Below are positions 25,924 through 33,439 of a stretch of 64,000 nucleotides of DNA, piece after piece. Under the pieces are notes generated by a model that had not been told where the DNA came from, made no database searches, and worked only from the letters and a program-made list of their open reading frames with translations. The stretch's first letter is position 1. The number at the start of each line of letters is the position of its first letter. The DNA is from JACKHO01 sp041398745 (GTDB taxonomy: Bacteria > Planctomycetota > Planctomycetia > Planctomycetales > Planctomycetaceae). The position numbers were made by a program, and so were the translations under genes. The stretch is taken from contig JAWKUB010000005.1 of the NCBI GenBank assembly GCA_041398745.1, positions 310,001-374,000 of the forward strand, read 5' to 3'.

Positions 25924-27480
25924 ATGAAGAACAAGAATTTTGAACAGCCCGAAGAGGGCAACATCGATTCCATCGCAAAGGATCTCCTGGGCGTCAATTT
26001 GAACGTGGACGCCGACTTCGATGCCGACCTGGATGACCTCGAAGGCTTCGGCCTGGACGATTTGGGCTTCGGCAAAGCAGCCACTCCAGAACCCGTGGCT
26101 GAAGCGGAGGAAGAGGAAGTCGTGGCAGGATCCATTGGCTTCGACGACGAAGAGGATGATGAAGACGAAGTAGAAGAAGCGGTCGTCGTGGAAGCCCGCC
26201 GTCCCGCTTCGGTCTATGCCAAAGGTACGGACGACGAAGATGATGATTTCGGCGCTGGCTTGCTCGATTCATTCGACGACGAAGATGAGGGTGACAGCCC
26301 AGCCGTCGAAGCCGTACAGGAAGAGAAACCAGCGAAGTCCAAGAAGCGGAAACGTCGGAAGCCAAAGAAGTCGGCCGAAGTAGCAGAAGAAGCTCCAGTG
26401 GCAGAAGACTCAGACCTGCCTCCTGAGGTTGACGACAAACAGGGAGACGACTACTGGGACGCGCTGGAAGATTGGAATTGGGATCAACCTGGTGGTGGTA
26501 AGAAAGCAAAGTCACCTGCCCCAGCGCCGGCTCCCGTTGCAAAAGATGAATCAGAAGAGCAGGAACAGGAACGCCCACGTCGGGACAAGCGTCCTCCACG
26601 TGCCGAAAGGAAAGGCCGAGGTGAGCGGAAAGAACGCAGCGAACGCGAAGAACGCCCCCGCCGCGAAAAACGTCCGCGACACGACGAAGAAGAACCGAAA
26701 CCGCGTTCCAAGCGGGAAGAACAAGCTGTCGAGCCAGAAGAACAGGCGAGTGAAGAACCCAGACGCCGCAAACGGAAGCGTCGCCGCTCGAAGCCAGAAC
26801 GCGTTGAAGAAGTGCGTCGCGAAGACATCATTGAGGATGATGATTTCGACGACGATGATGACTTCGGAGGTGATCTACTTTCACGTGTCGCGCAGACCGC
26901 CGAAGAAGTCGACGCTGACGATGAATTCGAGGAAGAGGAAGAACGTCCACGTCGCAAACGCCGTCGCCGTGGCCGAGGACGCAAACCAGCCACTCAGAAG
27001 CGAGAAGAAGTTGCTGAAGTCGATGACGACGATGACGACGATGACGACGACGAATGGGATGAGGAAGTCGTCGATGAGCAGAACGACGACGATGACGGAT
27101 TCGGCGCAGGTCTCGACGAACCGAAGCCACGCCGTCGTTCCCGTCGCCGTGAGCGTCCAAGTGAAGACAGGGCACCGGAAGGACGTCGCCGCCGTCCACC
27201 TGCCCGTGAAACTGCGGAGCACGAGGCTCCCGAAAAACCGACTTCACGCCGTCGTCCGAAACCGGAAAAGACTGTTCCAACGTGGGAAGACGCCATCGGC
27301 TTTCTGTCTAAGAAGCAGCCGCAGCAACGTTCCGGAAGCAAGCCTTCTCGAGAATCTGGCTCACGTGAACCCGGCGGCAACCGTGAACCACGTGGCCAAC
27401 GGGATTCTCGCGGTGGTCGTAATCAAGACCAGAAAGGTCGACGTCGAAATGGCGGACGGAGCCGTCGTGAAGAAGACTAA
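25924..27480 (+). CDS. Charge-patterned disordered protein with RG-rich tail
   Basis: I do not recognise this 518-residue protein. It is almost wholly low complexity. The first 150 residues are acidic (EEEEEVV and DDEEDDEDEVEE-type runs); the middle alternates blocks of Arg/Lys (RRKRKRRR, RRKRRRRGRGRK) with Asp/Glu (a run of about ten Asp near residue 365); the C-terminus is rich in Arg, Gly, Ser and Gln, ending RGGRNQDQKGRRRNGGRSRR. The pattern resembles RNA-binding scaffold tails and could support condensation, but that is inference. A short motif, DDDFGAGLL or FGAGLDE, recurs three times. A good terminator follows it. It has no signal peptide or helix. Confidence 0.8.
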   Translation: MKNKNFEQPEEGNIDSIAKDLLGVNLNVDADFDADLDDLEGFGLDDLGFGKAATPEPVAEAEEEEVVAGSIGFDDEEDDEDEVEEAVVVEARRPASVYAKGTDDEDDDFGAGLLDSFDDEDEGDSPAVEAVQEEKPAKSKKRKRRKPKKSAEVAEEAPVAEDSDLPPEVDDKQGDDYWDALEDWNWDQPGGGKKAKSPAPAPAPVAKDESEEQEQERPRRDKRPPRAERKGRGERKERSEREERPRREKRPRHDEEEPKPRSKREEQAVEPEEQASEEPRRRKRKRRRSKPERVEEVRREDIIEDDDFDDDDDFGGDLLSRVAQTAEEVDADDEFEEEEERPRRKRRRRGRGRKPATQKREEVAEVDDDDDDDDDDEWDEEVVDEQNDDDDGFGAGLDEPKPRRRSRRRERPSEDRAPEGRRRRPPARETAEHEAPEKPTSRRRPKPEKTVPTWEDAIGFLSKKQPQQRSGSKPSRESGSREPGGNREPRGQRDSRGGRNQDQKGRRRNGGRSRREED

Positions 27481-27514
27481 CTCAGCCTGAAGCTGACAAA
27501 GTCATGCCAAAATT

Positions 27515-27549
27515 CGGGTGTGCTGGATTCATTCAGCACACCCGTTTTT
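27515..27549 (+). terminator. Intrinsic terminator
   Basis: CGGGTGTGCTG (27515-27525) and CAGCACACCCG (27534-27544) form an 11-bp perfect stem with loop GATTCATT, followed by TTTTT. It lies 35 bp past the stop of the disordered protein gene and ends that transcript. Confidence 0.85.
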
Positions 27550-27604
27550 GCGATCGACGGGGACCCCTGAGTCCATTACTGTTTGCGCGAACTTCATCGA
27601 ATGA

Positions 27605-29053
27605 CTATCGCCACGCAGCGTAGAGGTCTTTGGTGTCGAGGGCACTACGGATGCGCCATTCGCGGAGGACGTCGAGCAGTTCGGCTTTCTTGGCCACGTG
27701 CACAGGATCAGCCGATTCCCAGAGGTTGTGGACTTCATTGGGGTCACTGCCGAGGTTGAAGAGCTGACCGTCTGGCTGTTCGAGATAGTGAACCAGTTTC
27801 CATTCGCGGTTGCGGACCATGGTCATGAAATCGACGCCAGTGAGAATGCCATCTTTGGTTTGTTCCGCAAAGACGTAATCGCGTTCTTCCCACACTTCAC
27901 CATTCATGGCGGGCAGCAGCGATTTCGCTTCCAGATTGGCGGGCGGTGTCACACCGGCCAGTTCCAGAATGGCCGGACCAATATCGAACTGGCTGCAGAG
28001 ACCATCATCCCGCTTGCCGCGTGGCAAATTGGGAAGATGCTGGCTGCCATTGGGCGTCCAGACAATCATGGGCATGCGAGTGATGGTGTCATACATGGTC
28101 CACTTCTGTGAGTGGCCGTGGTCGGTCAGGCAGTCACCGTGGTCGGAAGTGAAAATGACAACGGAGTTCTCCAGATAGCCCCGATTGTCGAGAGCCTGCA
28201 GGATTTCTCCAATCTTTTCATCGATCATGGTGACGTTCGCGAGGTAGTACGCGCGTTGCCGATGCCGCTGCTCTTCGGTGGGATTGAGATCGAGAACGAC
28301 TGAGTCATGGTCGACTTCGTTGTTGTGCTGCCGCAGTTCCTTGAGCGCGGCGGGCTGGGCGTCGAGTTCTTCCCGAGTGACCGGCAGCAGCGGCAGGTCT
28401 TTTTGCATGTATGGCTCCGCATAGCGGGGAATAGGGTCATACGGCGGATGCGGACCGGGGAAGCCAATTTGCAGGAAGAGCGGCTCGGTGACGGGGTAGG
28501 TTTCGATCCACCACTTGGCCATTTCGCCGACAAACATGTCGGAGTGCAAATCTTCGGGGAGTTCCCAGTCAAACGCACCGAGGGCCGTCTGATAGTCGTC
28601 GCGCAGACGGTACAGTTCGCGTTGCTGCTTGATAAGTCCCCGAGCACGGAAGGCCTTGTCCCACTCATCAAAGTAGTACCGCTCTTCGAGGTACCGGTCT
28701 TTGTTCTCGACGACGTAACGCTCATGGAATCCCAGCGGCGTGTGGTAGGGGTAGCTGTGCATTTTGCCGACGTTGACGCAGCGATAGCCCGACTCATTGA
28801 GCAGTTCGATCCAGGAGCGTTCCCACTTGTCAGCGTTCTTCAGAATGCCTGTTGTGTGAGGATAATAGCCGGTGAACAGCGAGGCTCGACTGGGTGCACA
28901 GGACGCCGCCGTGATGTGACAGTTGGTGAAGGTCACCCCTTCCCGGACCATGCGGTCGAGGTGGGGCGTATCCATATACGGGAATCCCAACTCGGCAATT
29001 GTGTCGAAGCGCTGCTGGTCGGTGATGATGAAAATGATATTCGGACGCGACAT
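27605..29053 (-). CDS. Sulfatase without a signal peptide
   Basis: A 482-residue type I (formylglycine) sulfatase. The N-terminus MSRPNIIFIITDQQR provides the metal-binding aspartate, and CAPSRASLFTG (about residue 51) is the CXPSR motif whose cysteine is converted to formylglycine. The later VIFTSDHGDCLTDHGH supplies further metal ligands. Planctomycetes encode many sulfatases, mostly exported; here the protein starts directly at the first strand and no signal peptide is in frame upstream, so it appears cytoplasmic. Substrates may be sulfated sugars released by exported enzymes. It stands alone on its strand, with the NatAB operon upstream and a palindrome between. Confidence 0.92.
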   Translation of the reverse strand: MSRPNIIFIITDQQRFDTIAELGFPYMDTPHLDRMVREGVTFTNCHITAASCAPSRASLFTGYYPHTTGILKNADKWERSWIELLNESGYRCVNVGKMHSYPYHTPLGFHERYVVENKDRYLEERYYFDEWDKAFRARGLIKQQRELYRLRDDYQTALGAFDWELPEDLHSDMFVGEMAKWWIETYPVTEPLFLQIGFPGPHPPYDPIPRYAEPYMQKDLPLLPVTREELDAQPAALKELRQHNNEVDHDSVVLDLNPTEEQRHRQRAYYLANVTMIDEKIGEILQALDNRGYLENSVVIFTSDHGDCLTDHGHSQKWTMYDTITRMPMIVWTPNGSQHLPNLPRGKRDDGLCSQFDIGPAILELAGVTPPANLEAKSLLPAMNGEVWEERDYVFAEQTKDGILTGVDFMTMVRNREWKLVHYLEQPDGQLFNLGSDPNEVHNLWESADPVHVAKKAELLDVLREWRIRSALDTKDLYAAWR

Positions 29054-29179
29054 GATGTCTCCGGGAATATTGACTCGGAAGTGACAACATGGCGACCGCG
29101 TGGCTGAAGGTCAAGCACGGAAGTGGTTGAGATCGTCGAGTGTGGCTGAGAGGGTTGAGGACATCTTAAGGCGAGTATT

Positions 29180-29217
29180 CGGGTGCTTCCGCTTCGCGGG
29201 GCGCATGCCGCCACCCG
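29180..29217. repeat. GC-rich palindrome between NatB-type permease and sulfatase genes
   Basis: CGGGTG (29180-29185) and CACCCG (29212-29217) form the outer stem, with CCGC TTC GCGG (29189-29199) as a nested hairpin and GGCGCATGCC beside it. No T-tract follows on either strand. It lies 16 bp past the end of the NatB-type gene and about 125 bp before the sulfatase start, so it may be a dispersed REP-like element or a weak 3' stem. Confidence 0.5.
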
Positions 29218-29232
29218 CTATCTACTAAGCAG

Positions 29233-31641
29233 TTACACAGCGTGGGGCGTTGGTTCGCTTTCGAGCGGCGCTGGCGGAGTGGGGTCACTCTCGGAATGCC
29301 GACGAATGAGGCCACCAATGAGGACGGCGGAAGCGAGGCCGGAAATCAGCAGTGTCAGCATGTTGAACCGGGCATCGGGAACGCCGGATGTCGTGTCGAC
29401 GGTGAAGAAGATTCTGGCAACGCCACTTTCCAGCCACTCTGGCTGCATGCGCGACATCAACACCTGCATGCCATTGTAGATGAGGTGAAACATGATTCCG
29501 GGCCAGAGGCTGCGGCTGCGTACTGCCAGCAGGCCAAGTACCAGGCCCAACAGTGAGGCATTAAAAATTTGCTTCGGGATGAGGTGAATCATGCCGAACA
29601 AAACGGCGGAAATGATGATGGGAATCCACCTATGACGCGATTTCTGCAAACCACTCAGGATGAAGCCGCGGAACGCGAGTTCCTCGCAAAACGCCGGAGC
29701 GACTGCAAAGGCCACGAACGACAGCCAGAACGGAATCTGGGTGCTTTGCATGCCTTCCATGACTCGATCCATCCCGGGTGGGGCGGGTGGGAAGAACCAG
29801 CTCAAGCTGTTAATGAGCTCGAGGGAAATGGGAAGTAATACAATGGGCAAGGCAATGGATGTCGCCAGCATTCCTTTGCTCGGGAGCTTGAGTCGCAAGG
29901 TCTTGAGCGGATTCGACGTCAGCAGGATTGCCATCAGCGCCGGCGGCAGCGCCACGGTGACGATAAGGTAAATCGTTTGCAGAATGGGTAGTGCTGTGGG
30001 CGAATTGTTACCGGCTAAAAGGGCCGGCATTCGCATCATGAAGACGAACTGCAACACGGCGATGAGGACGAAACAGAAGACGGCTTCGCCTCGTGTTGGC
30101 GTGGGCTCCTTATCTCGCAGGAGGTGCCGAATCCAGAGGCGAGGATCAAACCGTTCTACTTCGCGGAAGAGGACATCCTCGCGTTGGAACAATTCGATAG
30201 CCCACCAAATGGCGCAGCCACTGTAAAACGCGCTGGCAGCCAGGACAGTGGCCGTGTAGCCGAGAAGCTCGACGGGAGGCATTGTCCCCAGCAGCAAGGC
30301 CTTCAACAGCAGTGCTGGCCCAATGACGGGGAGTACACTCTTGTAGGGGTCGAGCTCGTATGTGGGATTCGAACAAAACATGGTGAGGCCGAGCGTGGCC
30401 ATGAGCAGCGGTGAAAGGTAGTACTGCCCCTCTTTGCTGCTACGGGCGAACATGGCAATGGCCAGACTGAGAGCACTGAACAATGACGCCAGAGGAATGG
30501 CAATAAGGACCACTGCCATGAGTGATGTCCACGAAGGGAGAGACATGTCGCCAAGTTGTGGCGAACTGGCCCCCACTTGTGAGGCCATTTGCAATCCCGT
30601 AATGCCCATGCTCAACACGTTGAGCAGCGCCGTCGTGAGGCTGAACAGCATGACGGTGAAGAATTTACCGAGCACAATTTCAGTGCGCGTCGCAGGCGAA
30701 ATGAGCAGCGTTTCCATGGTGCCGCGTTCTTTTTCGCCCGCTCCCAAATCAACTGCGGGATAGAACGCGCCGGTCACTGACATCATGACGAGCAATCCGG
30801 GAAAGAGTTTGCTCCACATGTTTGCGGCCAATTCCTCAGCCTGAGCGAGATCGGCCGCGACCGGTTGAACGGGACGCGGAAGGCTCGAGGGCAAATCGAG
30901 TCGCCTGAGCCGACGGTTGAGCAGTTCACGCTCCCAGGACCGCAGGGCGTTGGCTACAGTCGAAAACGCGAGTCCGGACTTTTCGTTGGCACCGTTGTAA
31001 ATGACGACGGGGGCTGGAATGTCAATGGTCTCGTTTGCCCCAATTTCACCAGAGGCCAGACTCTCCTCGATGCTGGTCAACCGTCGATTAAAGTCGGCAG
31101 GAAAGACAATGAGGACCTGTACCTTGCCGCCATCGAACAACGACTGGAGTGAATCGCGTAGTTCGATTTCTTCGTGTCGCATGCGCGACTGGTCCGGTGT
31201 GTAGGTCGCGGGCACTTCAGCGGGCAGATGCGACTGCAACCAGGCAAGTCGCTCCAATTCCGGCTGCCGCTGTTTTGCCTTGTCTATAAATTCGCCGAGA
31301 GCGGGCTGATCTTCTTTGCTCAATGAAGTCAGGTTTTCCGGCGTAACGACTCGAATATTGTCAAAACTGATTTCCGCATCGGAACTGCTGCCGAGATGGT
31401 CGTCTTTGAGCTGAACGAAATGATCGCCATCGATGAGGGCTGGCTGGGGAAGGTCGTTCGCTCCCAGAGCCACGACAGTCCGCGTTTGCTCATTGACCGA
31501 GGTCATCTGGCTGATGAGTCCAATCCCGAGGGAGGGATACAACAACAGCGGCAATATCGCGACCATGAACAGCGTACGCCGGTCGCGCAGCTGGTCTCGG
31601 ACCTCGCGGAGAAAAATCAGTCTGACGTTCTTCCAGCTCAT
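29233..31641 (-). CDS. ABC-2 exporter permease fused to a CPBP intramembrane protease domain
   Basis: An 802-residue protein of two parts. Residues about 1-530 are a NatB-like ABC-2 permease: a first helix at about 22-45, a large extracytoplasmic loop to about 300 and then five or six helices (MMSVTGAFYPAVDLGAGEKERGT is the family's conserved GEKERGT segment). Residues about 545-780 form a CPBP (CAAX-like) protease domain with EELAFRG (about 653), FGMIHL and FHLIYN supplying the three conserved metal-site motifs. The motifs look complete. The gene follows the NatA-type ATPase gene by 51 bp. It may export and process a peptide or sodium-type substrate; the function is not known. Confidence 0.9.
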   Translation of the reverse strand: MSWKNVRLIFLREVRDQLRDRRTLFMVAILPLLLYPSLGIGLISQMTSVNEQTRTVVALGANDLPQPALIDGDHFVQLKDDHLGSSSDAEISFDNIRVVTPENLTSLSKEDQPALGEFIDKAKQRQPELERLAWLQSHLPAEVPATYTPDQSRMRHEEIELRDSLQSLFDGGKVQVLIVFPADFNRRLTSIEESLASGEIGANETIDIPAPVVIYNGANEKSGLAFSTVANALRSWERELLNRRLRRLDLPSSLPRPVQPVAADLAQAEELAANMWSKLFPGLLVMMSVTGAFYPAVDLGAGEKERGTMETLLISPATRTEIVLGKFFTVMLFSLTTALLNVLSMGITGLQMASQVGASSPQLGDMSLPSWTSLMAVVLIAIPLASLFSALSLAIAMFARSSKEGQYYLSPLLMATLGLTMFCSNPTYELDPYKSVLPVIGPALLLKALLLGTMPPVELLGYTATVLAASAFYSGCAIWWAIELFQREDVLFREVERFDPRLWIRHLLRDKEPTPTRGEAVFCFVLIAVLQFVFMMRMPALLAGNNSPTALPILQTIYLIVTVALPPALMAILLTSNPLKTLRLKLPSKGMLATSIALPIVLLPISLELINSLSWFFPPAPPGMDRVMEGMQSTQIPFWLSFVAFAVAPAFCEELAFRGFILSGLQKSRHRWIPIIISAVLFGMIHLIPKQIFNASLLGLVLGLLAVRSRSLWPGIMFHLIYNGMQVLMSRMQPEWLESGVARIFFTVDTTSGVPDARFNMLTLLISGLASAVLIGGLIRRHSESDPTPPAPLESEPTPHAV

Positions 31642-31692
31642 TATGTTTTCATATTACCGGCTGCCGATGTCATCACCACATGAATTCTGTGA

Positions 31693-32451
31693 CTAGGTAA
31701 TGGCCTCTGCGGGTTGATCTGACCGTTCGATGAGTGCAAAGAACACTTCTTCGATGTCGGGTTGATTGTATTTTTTGACGAGTTCGTCGACGGTGCCAGT
31801 CGCCAGGATGCGGCCTTTGTGGATAATGGCCACGCGGTTACACAGCTTTTCCACTTCACGCATAATGTGCGTTGAGAAAATGATGCACTTACCTGCGTCG
31901 CGCAATTGTTCGACTGCCTGCAACACGGCGCGGGCCACCAGAACGTCCAGTCCGGAAGTGGGTTCGTCGAATATCAGGACTGGCGGGTCATGAACAATGG
32001 TACGGGCAATGGAAACTTTCTGCTTCATGCCCGTCGACATCTTGGAGCAGAAGACGTCCCGAAAGTCGTTCATTTGCAGCTGCGCGAAGATTTGTTCCAA
32101 CCGCTCCTGCAATTGCGTTTCAGGGATGCCGTACAGCCGACCGTAATACTCGACCATTTCCCAGGCGGTCATGCGGTCGTAAATTCCCGTATTGCAGGAC
32201 ATGAAGCCAATATTTGCTCGCACGTCTTCGGGATGCTCTGCGACGTCATACCCGGCGACAAAGGCTCGACCGGACGAAGGTTGCAGAACAGTGCTGAGGA
32301 TGCGCAGACATGTTGTCTTCCCGGCACCGTTGGGGCCCAGCAGACCGAAGATTTCGCCCGGTTTGACCTCGAAAGATACCGAGTCAAGCACGGTGACGTG
32401 CCCTTCCCGCAAATCCTTGAACTGCTTGGTCAACTTGTCGACGTGAATCAT
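31693..32451 (-). CDS. NatA-type ABC transporter ATP-binding protein
   Basis: The 252-residue ATPase has Walker A GPNGAGKTT, the signature region MSTGMKQKVSIAR (in place of LSGGQ), Walker B VLIFDEPTSGLD and the switch histidine in FSTHIMREVEKLCN. This is the NatA/CcmA-like group that drives ABC-2 exporters. Its partner is the ABC-2/CPBP fusion gene 51 bp downstream on the same strand. The ATG at 32451 begins at MIHVDKLTKQF; the longer frame adds 45 residues with no recognisable domain. Whether it exports sodium, a peptide or something else is unknown. Confidence 0.92.
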   Translation of the reverse strand: MIHVDKLTKQFKDLREGHVTVLDSVSFEVKPGEIFGLLGPNGAGKTTCLRILSTVLQPSSGRAFVAGYDVAEHPEDVRANIGFMSCNTGIYDRMTAWEMVEYYGRLYGIPETQLQERLEQIFAQLQMNDFRDVFCSKMSTGMKQKVSIARTIVHDPPVLIFDEPTSGLDVLVARAVLQAVEQLRDAGKCIIFSTHIMREVEKLCNRVAIIHKGRILATGTVDELVKKYNQPDIEEVFFALIERSDQPAEAIT

Positions 32452-32704
32452 GCCGGTGTTACTTGTTCGCGATGGGCATATTGCAACAGTATTCCTTACA
32501 CCGCGCACGCGGGAGGCGTCGCGACACGCAGGCGGCTGATGCGAATTGTACACAATCAGGTCGCCACATTTCGGTTTTGTCGACATGATAGCCTTACACG
32601 ATACAACCGGAAGACTTTGTGACAGCGGTGGAAGATTGTTGGCAAGCCCCTAGAATGATTGGCGTTACGGCCAATTGCATTTGTATTGAACTACTGGTTT
32701 GCCA

Positions 32705-33358
32705 ATGTGGGTGAAGATTTGTGGAGTCAGGACAGTCGAGGCAGCCCGGCAACTCGCAGTGCTGCGGCCGGATGCCATTGGACTGAACTTTTACGTGCCC
32801 TCATCCCGCTGTGTCGATGAAGAAACCGCCGCCGCCATTGTTGACCTGCTACCCGACAGTGTCGAACCGATTGGGCTGTTTGTGAATCATACCCTGGATG
32901 ATGTTCTGCAGACGGCCCGGCGATTAGATTTGCGGACCGTGCAACTGCATGGTGACGAGTCGCCGGAATTCGTCGCTGAAGTCTGTCGTGCCGGACTCAA
33001 TGTCATTCGTGCCTTCCGCGTGGGTGAAGAGGGGCTTGGTGAAGTCGTGGATACTCTCAAGCGCTATGCTGAACTGGAGATTACCCTGAGGGCCTGCCTC
33101 ATTGACGCCCGAGTCAAAGACGCATTCGGAGGGACCGGGAAAACAGCGCCGTGGGATGTCTTGAGAACGGGTTGGAAGTACGACTGGCCACCACTTGTCC
33201 TGGCGGGCGGTCTCACACCAGCCAATGTGTGCGATGCCATTCAGGCGGTGAATCCTTGGGGCGTTGATACGGCCAGCGGTGTTGAAGCCGACACTGGCAT
33301 GCAGGATGTCGACCTCATGCAGGGGTTCATTGCTTCTGCGCGTGGTTGTTCGGAATAA
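32705..33358 (+). CDS. trpF: Phosphoribosylanthranilate isomerase
   Basis: TrpF isomerises N-(5-phosphoribosyl)anthranilate in tryptophan synthesis. The 217-residue length and motifs fit the family: WVKICGVRTVEAA with the catalytic cysteine at the first strand, VQLHGDES, the IDARVKDAFGGTGK segment with the catalytic aspartate and phosphate-binding glycines, LAGGLTPANV, and the closing GVDTASGVE. The ATG at 32705 is preferred over the TTG two codons earlier. It is not in a trp cluster; the neighbours are unrelated, so the pathway genes are scattered in this organism. Confidence 0.97.
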   Translation: MWVKICGVRTVEAARQLAVLRPDAIGLNFYVPSSRCVDEETAAAIVDLLPDSVEPIGLFVNHTLDDVLQTARRLDLRTVQLHGDESPEFVAEVCRAGLNVIRAFRVGEEGLGEVVDTLKRYAELEITLRACLIDARVKDAFGGTGKTAPWDVLRTGWKYDWPPLVLAGGLTPANVCDAIQAVNPWGVDTASGVEADTGMQDVDLMQGFIASARGCSE

Positions 33359-33380
33359 CTGTCGGAAGGACAACGAAAAT

Positions 33381-33411
33381 GGCCAGCCGAACTCAGAGAG
33401 CTTGGCTGGCC
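33381..33411 (-). terminator. Hairpin between convergent genes
   Basis: GGCCAGCC (33381-33388) and GGCTGGCC (33404-33411) form an 8-bp GC-rich stem with a 15-base loop. On the minus strand ATTTTCG follows, so it may terminate the LEPR-XLL gene that ends at 33440; it could also serve trpF weakly. Confidence 0.5.
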
Positions 33412-33439
33412 GAAATTCGACATTAGTGAACTCACCGCA

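Noticed and set aside
26429..27490. 353-codon open frame in the second frame of the charge-patterned gene
   Set aside because: It arises from the biased Glu/Asp/Arg codons of the real gene, which has the better start, terminator position and operon context.
28307..29107. 266-codon open frame opposite the sulfatase
   Set aside because: It is antisense to a sulfatase with all motifs intact.
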